Origin: Acidobacteriota bacterium
GTDB taxonomy: Bacteria > Acidobacteriota > Terriglobia > Terriglobales > Acidobacteriaceae
NCBI GenBank assembly: GCA_019510535.1
Contig: JAEKKE010000191.1
Coordinates: forward strand, 1-10,378
Direction: 5' to 3'
Length of the DNA: 10,378 nucleotides
A program made the translations under genes and the position numbers. Below, piece by piece: positions 1 through 6,151 of this stretch. The stretch's first letter is position 1. Each line of letters begins with the position of its first letter. Under the pieces are notes generated by a model that did no database searches, was not told the DNA's origin, and saw only the letters and a list, made by a program, of their open reading frames with translations.

Positions 1-290
1 ATGTCTTGACGGTGCGAATTGCTCGAATTGCCTTGAGTTCTGGAATCCTGCTGTGGTGCTGCGGGCTTTGTTTGCGTGGCCAAGTCGCGAGTTCCAAGCG
101 CCCTGTCCTATTCTCAGCTCCAGGGTGCCTTGACATGTGGTAATCCACCCGCTATCCAGCAAAAGCAGGTATATCAAGACGATCCCTTGAAATTCTCCGT
201 AATATCACTCGACGCGCGTATATCCCAAGAGTACCCTTGCCCACCAAGAGGCCCGCACCTTGGACCCCGGTGAAAGAGAGGTTGATTTGC
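1..290. other. Intergenic region without a convincing gene
   Basis: No reading frame here resembles a known protein. On the + strand, the frame open from base 3 to the stop at 141-143 encodes a short stretch with a basic start and a hydrophobic core (RIARIALSSGILLWCCGLCL). This could be a signal peptide from a gene fragment cut by the window edge, but it stops after about 46 codons. A second frame from a GTG at 76 runs to 273 and has no recognisable features. The last bases contain the ribosome binding site of the DUF3303 gene. I see no tRNA, repeat or clear promoter. Confidence 0.4.
275..281 (+). promoter_or_regulatory. Ribosome binding site of the DUF3303 gene
   Basis: The purine-rich AGAGAGG lies 9 nt before the ATG at 291. 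This selects 291 over the in-frame ATG at 237, which would add 18 residues unlike the family and has no such site. Confidence 0.6.
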
Positions 291-602
291 ATGCAATATA
301 TGATCACGTGGAATGAACGCTCGCAGGGTTCGCCCATCGAGTACGAGAATGCACAGAAGCGAATCCTGGAAGTCTTCAGCCCATGGAAGGCGCCAGCTAA
401 TTTCAAGATCCATTCGTTCGTCATCCGCGTGGGGGACTGGGGCGGGTATATGTTGATGGAATGCGATGATCCGCTCGAAGTGCACAAGTTCTGTTCGATG
501 CTGCCTGCTTTTACATTTGAGGCTCGCCCTGTTGTTCCCGTGGCCGACGCGATTCGTGTGGAACTCGAAGCGATGGCCTATCGCGATGGACTGAAAAAGT
601 AG
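291..602 (+). CDS. DUF3303 domain protein
   Basis: This is a 103-residue protein that is DUF3303 from end to end. It starts MQYMITWNER and continues with a helix (residues 15-30, PIEYENAQKRILEVF), a PWKAP turn at 31-35, a strand pair around KIHSFVIRVGDWGGYMLMECDD (39-60), and a C-terminal helix rich in Glu and Ala. Small single-domain proteins of this kind usually adopt a ferredoxin-like, dimeric alpha-beta-barrel type fold; no reaction is established for DUF3303. There is no signal peptide or membrane segment, so it is probably cytoplasmic. The start at 291 is set by the family N-terminus and the AGAGAGG site. It converges on the glycosyltransferase gene with a 73-bp gap, and no strong terminator is visible between them. 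The family call rests on remembered sequence character; function is unknown. Confidence 0.85.
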   Translation: MQYMITWNERSQGSPIEYENAQKRILEVFSPWKAPANFKIHSFVIRVGDWGGYMLMECDDPLEVHKFCSMLPAFTFEARPVVPVADAIRVELEAMAYRDGLKK

Positions 603-675
603 GTGAAGCCAGCTCGGGCGTTGACCTGACATTCGTGCGAAGGCGAGTTGGAGCGGCGCAGCATCTCGGAAAATC

Positions 676-2181
676 CTAATTGCTGGCGTTTGGGGTTGGT
701 TGCGTTAGGACAAAAACGCTGTAGTACTGGTTCTGATGCATGAGTTTTGGATGCCATCCGATACGTTGCAGATCAGGTATAAGAGTCGGGAAGAAAGGCT
801 CGTGAATGATGAGATAGCGACTGCCGCTCTCCTCCGCCAGTTGAGAGACGGTGATATTTCGGAGCCTGCCTGCGCTCGGGAAGGTAAATTTTCGATTGAG
901 GGGTATTGCGGCAGGCGTCTTGAGGCCGACCATATCGACGATCCGGAAGTGAGTGCGATATGCAATATATCCGGCGTCATGAATGAGAAGGGTGGAGTTC
1001 GCAGGGACGTTGTATTCGCACCATGCGGCTATGTCTTCTTCGGCGCTTTGCATAGATTGGCAGTCATCCGTATATAGGCGCAGGGCAAAGATGGCGAAGA
1101 GCGCTGAATAAAGCAGTGAAATAAGGAGAGCGGGACGAGCCTTTCTCCCAGATGCGAATGCCCAGATCAGAATCGGTACAAGAATGACGGGATAGCGGAA
1201 TCGGTTGGTGACGATTGCGCCGGGCCAGTCTAAAAAGATGGCCACCAAAAACAAGCCCGTAAATAGCAGGCAGACTTTTCCGAGCCATGACCGAAAAAGA
1301 TATGGAATCGCAACGCAGATAGGACCGACCGTGAAAGCGAAGCTCATGAGAGCCAGCGCCCCGACTGATAAGGCTCTTTTAGACAGGTAATCGGGATCGG
1401 CGAAGAAATAGTGCTTTGCGACACCGGTCTGCGGAAATGCAGTTCCGATTGAGCGGTAGTACCAGAGAGCAGTCAGGGCGAGTGGTATCGAAGCGATAAC
1501 ACAAAGAAGAATGGCTCGCTGATATTGTTTCTGCCGCCAGCACTTAATGACCAATAGAAGCATGACGAAGAAGCTCAGGGGGATCAGGTCAGGCCGAATA
1601 CTGCCAGCAAGCCCGGCTGCGATGGCAGCCCATGGCCATTTCTCCCCGCTTCCCGTTGCCAGTGCAAGCAACCATATGACCGAAGCGAGCGCCCAGGAGG
1701 TCTCAAGACCGTTCAGTAGCTGATATGGAACAAAGGAACAAAGAAGTCCGAGGGCTATAACAGCGATTCTCGTTGTTGTCGGGAGGCCCAGCACTCGTGT
1801 CATGAAGTGCAATCCGAGCGCGTATGCGAGCAGGCCGAGCCAGCAGGCAATGTCGAGTGCCGCTAATGGTTTCAGGAAAAACAGAAGGAGATAGACGAGC
1901 CCTAAAAACGGCGCGCATGTAATTCCGTAGAGAGGGTGCACGCCGGGAAAGTTCGGATCGGAGCCGGAGTGCAGCACCTGGGCCGAATGCAGAGTTATGA
2001 AAGCGTCGTCCAGAGGGAAGGCTGGCGCCGGGCGGACCATCTTCATGACCGCGAACGCGAGGAAGACAATTCCCGCAATCGCTGCGGACTCGATTCCAAA
2101 TGCTTCAGGAGTGATTCGCTCTGCTGGCTTGTCACAGCCGGGCTCGGAAGTCTCTACGGCGCCGGGGACAGAACTGCTCAT
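676..2181 (-). CDS. GT-C type membrane glycosyltransferase-like protein
   Basis: The product is a 501-residue integral membrane protein with about ten hydrophobic segments. After a hydrophilic N-terminus and a first helix (about 31-49) comes the motif FPLDDAFITLHSAQVL (55-70). Its acidic pair D58-D59 sits in the first external loop, as in GT-C glycosyltransferases that use polyprenyl-phosphate sugars. Other landmarks usual in this class are NGLET (157-161), RPD (196-198), PQTGVAKH (250-257) and RFRYP (327-331). A soluble C-terminal part contains IHDAGYIAYRTHFRIVDMVG (400-419), matching the 'daGaigY...viDl.GL' pattern of related bacterial transferases. The expected role is transfer of a sugar from a lipid carrier to an acceptor on the outer face of the inner membrane; donor and acceptor cannot be read from the sequence. 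It is a lone gene, divergent from the UPF0182 gene. Base composition looks lower in G+C than the ADOP gene. Start: ATG at 2181 with GGAGGA 10 nt upstream. Confidence 0.8.
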   Translation of the reverse strand: MSSSVPGAVETSEPGCDKPAERITPEAFGIESAAIAGIVFLAFAVMKMVRPAPAFPLDDAFITLHSAQVLHSGSDPNFPGVHPLYGITCAPFLGLVYLLLFFLKPLAALDIACWLGLLAYALGLHFMTRVLGLPTTTRIAVIALGLLCSFVPYQLLNGLETSWALASVIWLLALATGSGEKWPWAAIAAGLAGSIRPDLIPLSFFVMLLLVIKCWRQKQYQRAILLCVIASIPLALTALWYYRSIGTAFPQTGVAKHYFFADPDYLSKRALSVGALALMSFAFTVGPICVAIPYLFRSWLGKVCLLFTGLFLVAIFLDWPGAIVTNRFRYPVILVPILIWAFASGRKARPALLISLLYSALFAIFALRLYTDDCQSMQSAEEDIAAWCEYNVPANSTLLIHDAGYIAYRTHFRIVDMVGLKTPAAIPLNRKFTFPSAGRLRNITVSQLAEESGSRYLIIHEPFFPTLIPDLQRIGWHPKLMHQNQYYSVFVLTQPTPNASN

Positions 2182-2191
2182 CAGGTGACGA

Positions 2192-2197
2192 TCCTCC
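2192..2197 (-). promoter_or_regulatory. Ribosome binding site of the glycosyltransferase gene
   Basis: On the minus strand, GGAGGA lies 10 nt before the ATG at 2181. The frame extends upstream to a TTG at 2199, but that codon abuts the ribosome binding site itself and is therefore unlikely to be the start. Confidence 0.7.
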
Positions 2198-2216
2198 AAA
2201 GCTTACTTCGGGGAGG
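2193..2216 (-). promoter_or_regulatory. Possible hairpin covering the glycosyltransferase ribosome binding site
   Basis: In the minus-strand transcript, CCTCC (2216-2212) can pair with the GGAGG (2197-2193) of the ribosome binding site across a 14-nt loop. An overlapping shorter stem, GGGA with TCCC just 5' of it (2222-2211), would compete for the same CCTCC. Five base pairs with a long loop is weak, so this is only a candidate for translational control. Confidence 0.2.
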
Positions 2217-2274
2217 TCTCCCACTCTATCACGGCATGCTGGAGAGCCCTCGTGAATTTGACCGTTTTTGCCAT
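2203..2274 (-). CDS. Possible 23-residue upstream ORF in the glycosyltransferase leader
   Basis: On the minus strand an ATG at 2274 opens 23 codons (MAKTVKFTRALQ, then HAVIEWETSPK) and ends at a TAA 21 nt before the glycosyltransferase ATG. A GGGG lies only 3 nt before the ATG, which is too close for a good ribosome binding site. The same frame stays open further upstream, beyond a TGA at 2314-2316, to 2415 with a protein-like composition (NALIELFRSICDFGRVHAFE). It could therefore be the end of a decayed gene rather than a leader peptide. No homologue is recognised. The plus strand is open across the same bases, so chance openness is a real alternative. Confidence 0.2.
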   Translation of the reverse strand: MAKTVKFTRALQHAVIEWETSPK

Positions 2275-2286
2275 TTCCCCTATCAA
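2258..2286 (+). promoter_or_regulatory. Candidate housekeeping promoter, TTGACC-17-TATCAA
   Basis: TTGACC (2258-2263) and TATCAA (2281-2286) are separated by exactly 17 nt and point toward the UPF0182 gene. Each hexamer departs from consensus (5 of 6 and 4 of 6 matches). Transcripts from here would carry a leader of roughly 195 nt. It competes with the closer candidate at 2452-2478. Confidence 0.25.
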
Positions 2287-2451
2287 TGGTGCGAGGTGGA
2301 TCAGTCGCCCCTGTCATTCGATGAGGGCGTTGGCCGTCGCCACTTCAAAAGCGTGGACACGGCCGAAATCACAGATCGATCTGAAGAGTTCGATGAGTGC
2401 ATTGCCCTGAATTCGTCAATTTGAGGTGCTAAATGGGTGATGAGGCCAGGC

Positions 2452-2478
2452 TTGGGGCTGCGTCGATTTCTGTACAAT
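2452..2478 (+). promoter_or_regulatory. Candidate promoter giving a nearly leaderless UPF0182 mRNA
   Basis: TACAAT (2473-2478) matches the -10 consensus at 5 of 6 positions and ends 10 nt before the ATG at 2489. A poor -35 (TTGGGG, 2452-2457) precedes it with a 15-nt spacer. Transcription starting about 7 nt downstream of the -10 would begin only a few bases before the start codon. That would explain the absence of any ribosome binding site. Confidence 0.4.
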
Positions 2479-2488
2479 TTTCCACATT

Positions 2489-5311
2489 ATGAATGACGGG
2501 CAAAGCGGCAAACGAGATCTGTATGGATTCATCGAAAGGCCAAAGCAAAAACAGCTGCGGAGCCGTCCTGTCAGAATCGTTCTCCTTATCGTCCTCCTCG
2601 TCGCAATACTGTTCGGAGGCCGCACTGCGTTATCGTACTGGGTCGATCTGCTCTGGTTCCGATCGCTCGGCTACGGAGACGTGTTCTGGACGACATGGAG
2701 ATTGCAGTGCGGCATCTTCGTGGTCTTTACTGTCGCAACATTTCTCATTCTCTACGGTGCATTTTGGGCTCTGAAGCGGGCTCATCGAGCCGATCTGCCA
2801 AGCGATCACGAGATCGTTATCGCAGGACAGCCGGTGAATCTCTCCGTCGAGTCCGCCCTGCGTGTCATCGCCTTCTGCGCCGCGCTACTCATTGCCGGGG
2901 TTACCGGTGCGGCGATCATGCACGAATGGCCCGCGTTGGCGCTGTTCTGGTACGCATCGCCCGCTGCGAGCAGCGCCGCAGATCCGATCTTTGGCAAGCC
3001 GATCGCCTTCTTTTTGTTCACACTTCCCGCGTGGCACCTCATCGTTAACTGGCTGCTTACGCTCTCCGTTATCACCACTGCACTTGCGGTCTTGTTTCTG
3101 CTGGTCACGAGTGGAGCTCGTTCGCTCTACAAGGGACGCAACAGCTTTGTCTCCTCGCCCTGGCGCGCGCTCTCCATCGCGACCTCGTGTCTGCTGTTCG
3201 TTCTCGCGATCAATGTTTATGTTGATCGATTCGACCGATTGCTCGAACATCACACCATCTTCGAGGGCGTAACCTACACGGACGCGCATGTCATGCTCAC
3301 TGGGCTTCTTATCGTCTGTGCAGCGCTTGTCCTCGGAGCGGTGATCGCAGCCGTCAATGCTTGGCGGCAGCCACGCGGGAAATGGCTCGTAGCTGCAATC
3401 TTTCCTGCGGCACTCTGTTATGCCGTGCTCGGAGTGGTCAGCTGGTACGTCGGCAACTTTGTGGTTAAGCCAAACGAGCTTGTTCGTGAGCAGCCCTATA
3501 TCGTTCACAACATAGAGTTGACGCGGCAGGCATATGGCCTGGATCGGTTCTTGCGACGCGAGTTTCCTGCCGAGACCTCCGTCGAAGCAACCGAGCCGGC
3601 GAACAATCAGGCCACGCTCCAGAACATCCGTCTCTGGGACTGGCGCGCATTGCAGGACACCCTGCGTCAGGTTCAGGAGATTCGCACCTACTATGACTTT
3701 CCAGACATCGACATCGATCGCTACGAACTCGACGGCGCCCTGCGCCAGGTGATGCTTGCAACCCGCGAACTGAACGTCGAGAAGCTTCCCGAGAGCAGTC
3801 GAAACTGGATCAACGAGAAGCTGGTTTACACACACGGTTATGGAATAACCATGAACCCTGTAAATGGGTTCACGCCGGAAGGACTGCCGATGCTCCTGCT
3901 GAGCAATATGCCGGTCCAGAGTACCGCGCCCAGTCTCTCCGTATCACGACCAGAGATCTATTTTGGCGAACTGACCGACACCGACGTGTACGTCAAGACA
4001 AGGCAGCAGGAGTTCGACTACCCGCAAGGCCAGACCAATAGCCTCACCTCCTACCAAGGCCACGGCGGTATCGCGTTGGGCGGCTTCTTGCGCCGAATCA
4101 TCCTCGCTCTTGACCGCGGCGATCTCGCAAAGCTGCCGTTCAGTGACGACGTCAACGCACAGAGCCGCCTCCTGATGCGACGCAACGTACGCGACCGCGT
4201 CGCGTCCTTAGCGCCCTTCCTGACGTTCGATCGGGATCCCTACATCGTGGTCGATGAAAATGGCCGGCTTTCCTGGATGATGGATGCGTTTACGACGTCG
4301 GACAGCTATCCATACTCAAGCCATTACACTGTCGACGGTCGTTCCATCAACTACATGCGGAACAGTGTCAAGGTAGTGATTGATGCCTACGACGGGACCA
4401 CGACGTTTTACGTCTTCGATACTAAAGACCCGATCCTGGCGACCTACCGCCGCATCTTTCCCCGCCTGTTCAAGGATGCTGAATTGATGCCCGCGGGGCT
4501 GCGGAAACATGTGCGCTACCCCGAGCTACTATTCAAATTGCAGTCGGAGGTATACGGCCTGTATCACATGACGAATCCAGTGGTCTTCTTCAATCGCGAG
4601 GATCTCTGGACAGTCGCCACCGAAACTGGCCTTGGCAACAACGGAGAGCAAACGAAACAACCGATGCAGCCGAACTTCGTCCTGATGAAACTGCCGGGAG
4701 AAACCGGCGTGGAATTCGTAGAAATCCTCCCCTTCACGCCCGCTAGGCGGAACAATCTGATCGGGTGGATCGCTGGGCGTTGCGATGGCACACACTATGG
4801 GACATCGGTGGTATATGACTTTCCAAAAACAAAGCTGGTTGACGGCCCGCAGCAGATTGAGTCGCGCATCGATCAGAACGCGCAGCTGTCCGGACAATTG
4901 ACGCTGTGGAATCAGCAAGGATCTCACGTGCTGCGCGGAAACCTGCTGGTCATCCCCTCAGGGCGCGCACTGCTCTATGCGGAGCCGATTTATCTCCAAG
5001 CACAGCAAAGCCCCATGCCGGAATTGCGGCTTGTGGTGCTCGCCCTGCAGGACCGGCTTGCGTACGGTCCAACATTTGAGGCAGCGTTAGCGTCACTCTA
5101 CGGCGGAGAAGTCTCGTCTCCGCGTACCGCAGAAGCGCCACAACCATCGCGAGCGTCGCTCACGCCGGACCTGCGTTCACTCATCGCAGAGGCCGGCAAG
5201 GATCTCACGGACTACCAGCGGCTGACTGCGGAAGGCAAACTTGGCGAAGCCGGGAAGAAGCTCGAAGAGCTGAAACGCGTAATCGATCGGCTGAACGCGG
5301 ATCGAAAATAG
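2489..5311 (+). CDS. UPF0182 family membrane protein
   Basis: This 940-residue protein is of normal length for UPF0182. The N-terminal third is membrane-embedded, with about seven helices at roughly 29-50, 71-92, 124-145, 175-206, 226-245, 268-290 and 299-321. Family landmarks are clear: LWFRSLGYGDVFWTTW (55-70), DPIFGKPIAFFLFTLP (165-180), VDRFD then FEGVTYTDAHV (245-268) and KPNELVREQPYIVHNIELTR (327-346). A large, mainly soluble region follows from about residue 325, probably on the outer side of the membrane, and the protein ends in a helical, charged segment (about 893-940). The biochemical function of UPF0182 is unknown and I do not assign one. ATG 2489 is the only usable start: there is no ATG, GTG or TTG in frame back to the TGA at 2441, and no ribosome binding site precedes it. 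The gene stands alone, divergent from the glycosyltransferase gene. Confidence 0.95.
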   Translation: MNDGQSGKRDLYGFIERPKQKQLRSRPVRIVLLIVLLVAILFGGRTALSYWVDLLWFRSLGYGDVFWTTWRLQCGIFVVFTVATFLILYGAFWALKRAHRADLPSDHEIVIAGQPVNLSVESALRVIAFCAALLIAGVTGAAIMHEWPALALFWYASPAASSAADPIFGKPIAFFLFTLPAWHLIVNWLLTLSVITTALAVLFLLVTSGARSLYKGRNSFVSSPWRALSIATSCLLFVLAINVYVDRFDRLLEHHTIFEGVTYTDAHVMLTGLLIVCAALVLGAVIAAVNAWRQPRGKWLVAAIFPAALCYAVLGVVSWYVGNFVVKPNELVREQPYIVHNIELTRQAYGLDRFLRREFPAETSVEATEPANNQATLQNIRLWDWRALQDTLRQVQEIRTYYDFPDIDIDRYELDGALRQVMLATRELNVEKLPESSRNWINEKLVYTHGYGITMNPVNGFTPEGLPMLLLSNMPVQSTAPSLSVSRPEIYFGELTDTDVYVKTRQQEFDYPQGQTNSLTSYQGHGGIALGGFLRRIILALDRGDLAKLPFSDDVNAQSRLLMRRNVRDRVASLAPFLTFDRDPYIVVDENGRLSWMMDAFTTSDSYPYSSHYTVDGRSINYMRNSVKVVIDAYDGTTTFYVFDTKDPILATYRRIFPRLFKDAELMPAGLRKHVRYPELLFKLQSEVYGLYHMTNPVVFFNREDLWTVATETGLGNNGEQTKQPMQPNFVLMKLPGETGVEFVEILPFTPARRNNLIGWIAGRCDGTHYGTSVVYDFPKTKLVDGPQQIESRIDQNAQLSGQLTLWNQQGSHVLRGNLLVIPSGRALLYAEPIYLQAQQSPMPELRLVVLALQDRLAYGPTFEAALASLYGGEVSSPRTAEAPQPSRASLTPDLRSLIAEAGKDLTDYQRLTAEGKLGEAGKKLEELKRVIDRLNADRK

Positions 5312-5359
5312 ACTTACCTGCCCTTGCTGAGGGTGGCACGGTTGGCGAGCCTCCCCTGT

Positions 5360-5383
5360 CCTCGGTCACTTATGTCACCGAGG
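5360..5383 (+). terminator. Weak hairpin after the UPF0182 gene
   Basis: CCTCGGT (5360-5366) pairs with ACCGAGG (5377-5383) around a 10-nt interior, about 48 nt after the stop codon. No run of T follows, so it may be a processing or stabilising stem rather than a true intrinsic terminator. Confidence 0.3.
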
Positions 5384-5489
5384 CGGTAATATGACTTTCG
5401 AGATTCCGTAATGGGGAAACCGAGCGAAGTGGGTCTGGTGTACATAGCCAAATGATCTGGGACTGCGTCACAATCGTCCACCTATCAGA

Positions 5490-5519
5490 CTTTGGGGAAG
5501 AATGTTGAGTCTTCCAAAG
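5490..5519 (+). repeat. Inverted repeat in the leader of the 62-residue ORF
   Basis: CTTTGGGGAAGA (5490-5501) pairs with TCTTCCAAAG (5510-5519). The result is a 10-bp stem with a two-G bulge and an 8-nt loop. It ends 14 nt before the ATG at 5534, just upstream of a plausible ribosome binding site, so it could act as an operator or an mRNA leader structure. Its inner arms recur at 10364-10378. Confidence 0.55.
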
Positions 5520-5533
5520 CTAAAGGGTGAACT

Positions 5534-5722
5534 ATGAGGTCAAGGATCGTTGTGATTGTCTTATTGAGCGGGAGTTTTGCGTTTGCCCAGCACGGAGCAG
5601 CTGCTGATCCTGTGTTCAATCGCATCGCCCTCTCTGTCAACGGTACGGCTACAATCGGCACGCAGATCGTTACGGCAGACTTCGATTCCGTGCCGCTCCA
5701 CCTCGTTCCGATAAGGAGCTAA
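5534..5722 (+). CDS. Possible small secreted protein
   Basis: The frame encodes 62 residues. Residues 1-19 look like a signal peptide: basic MRSR, a hydrophobic core VVIVLLSGSFAFA, then a small-residue cleavage region around AFAQ or HGAAA. That would leave a mature part of about 40 residues (DPVFNRIALSVNGTATIGTQ onward) that I do not recognise. AAAGGGTGA a few bases before the ATG is an acceptable ribosome binding site, and a stable hairpin precedes it. The peptide could be genuine. It could also be the surviving N-terminus of a larger exported protein, since it stops 18 bp before the end of a convergent gene remnant and the region is clearly decayed. Confidence 0.4.
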   Translation: MRSRIVVIVLLSGSFAFAQHGAAADPVFNRIALSVNGTATIGTQIVTADFDSVPLHLVPIRS

Positions 5723-5740
5723 GTACTTATCAGCAGCCGG

Positions 5741-5944
5741 CTACTTTGGAACTGCCGGCCCATCTTCCTGTGGTACTTCAGCTCCTTCGCCAGGAAACGG
5801 CCACGCGCGATTGATGGGCTGCATATCCTCTCGTGCGGCCTTCTTTATCTCGTTCACCTTGAGATTCTCAAAGACATGAACGCCCAGCTTTCCGGCCGTT
5901 GCCAGGTCAAGATCGCCGTCCTGATCGTATCGAACGAAAACCCC
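5741..5944 (-). pseudogene. C-terminal remnant of an FG-GAP/VCBS repeat protein
   Basis: Read on the minus strand, 67 codons run from just after an in-frame TGA (5945-5947) to a TAG at 5741-5743, with no upstream start codon that would give a complete protein. The peptide opens VFVRYDQDGDLDLATAGKLG and continues VHVFENLKVNEIKKA. DQDGDLDLA is the calcium-binding loop signature of FG-GAP/VCBS propeller repeats, and 'GVHVFEN' is the strand that usually follows it. The rest (PINRAWPFPGEG, then EVPQEDGPAVPK) is a plausible Pro-rich C-terminal tail. Full-length family members are exported proteins of several hundred residues, so only the last repeat survives here. No further repeats are visible upstream in the other minus frames. 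The fragment is probably non-functional. Confidence 0.65.
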
Positions 5945-6068
5945 TCACGTCTTCCTGTCCAATACCGGACGTCAGTTTACGGAATCGGACGATTACAGCG
6001 CTCATTCTTTCGCCAACACCGCATAAGTTGCTGATATTCCATATCATCCGAACCATTCCGATGGTCTT

Positions 6069-6094
6069 CTATTTGCTCATCCTATTTGCTCATC
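6069..6094 (+). repeat. 13-bp perfect tandem duplication
   Basis: CTATTTGCTCATC occurs twice back to back (6069-6081 and 6082-6094), followed by CT of a third unit. It lies 57 nt before the ADOP start codon. A slipped-strand duplication is the simplest explanation. Confidence 0.9.
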
Positions 6095-6101
6095 CTGGAA
6101 C

Positions 6102-6122
6102 TGCGGCACTCTTCGTGCCGTA
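6102..6122 (+). repeat. GC-rich hairpin upstream of the ADOP gene
   Basis: CGGCAC (6104-6109) and GTGCCG (6115-6120) form a perfect 6-bp stem with a TCTTC loop, extendable by a G-U and an A-T pair. It ends about 30 nt before the ADOP ATG and lacks a T-tract, so it is more likely a leader structure or operator than a terminator. Confidence 0.45.
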
Positions 6123-6134
6123 TTCGATTGCGAC

Positions 6135-6140
6135 GGGAGA
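6135..6140 (+). promoter_or_regulatory. Ribosome binding site of the ADOP gene
   Basis: GGGAGA lies 11 nt before the ATG at 6152. It selects this codon over the in-frame ATG at 6086, whose 22 extra residues would precede the family's usual N-terminus. Confidence 0.55.
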
Positions 6141-6151
6141 AAGAGACCACG

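Larger units (their letters stand above)
5945..6151. other. Spacer between the FG-GAP remnant and the ADOP gene
   Basis: No complete gene lies here. The spacer holds a 13-bp tandem duplication (6069-6094), a hairpin (6102-6122) and the ADOP ribosome binding site (6135-6140). A short plus-strand frame around 5924-6026 (TKTPHVFLSNTGRQFTESDD) is open but has no start codon and is not assigned. Confidence 0.5.

Noticed and set aside
152..632. Two long minus-strand open frames opposite the DUF3303 gene
   Set aside because: They lie antisense to a recognisable family protein and show no domain or signal of their own.
1936..2424. A 162-codon plus-strand frame overlapping the start of the glycosyltransferase gene
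   Set aside because: Most of it is antisense to the glycosyltransferase N-terminus, and the remaining part has no recognisable protein character or ribosome binding site.
2885..3835. A 316-codon minus-strand frame inside the UPF0182 gene
   Set aside because: It is a shadow of the strongly supported UPF0182 frame; its composition is rich in charged residues and Cys without any motif.
5312..5533. Search for a gene remnant or strong intrinsic terminator after the UPF0182 gene
   Set aside because: All frames close quickly, and the only stem after the stop codon lacks a T-tract; only the two inverted repeats listed could be supported.
5924..6026. Plus-strand peptide TKTPHVFLSNTGRQFTESDD as a second VCBS-type fragment
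   Set aside because: The resemblance to 'VFLN.G.g.FT' is loose, there is no start codon, and it overlaps the better-supported minus-strand FG-GAP remnant.
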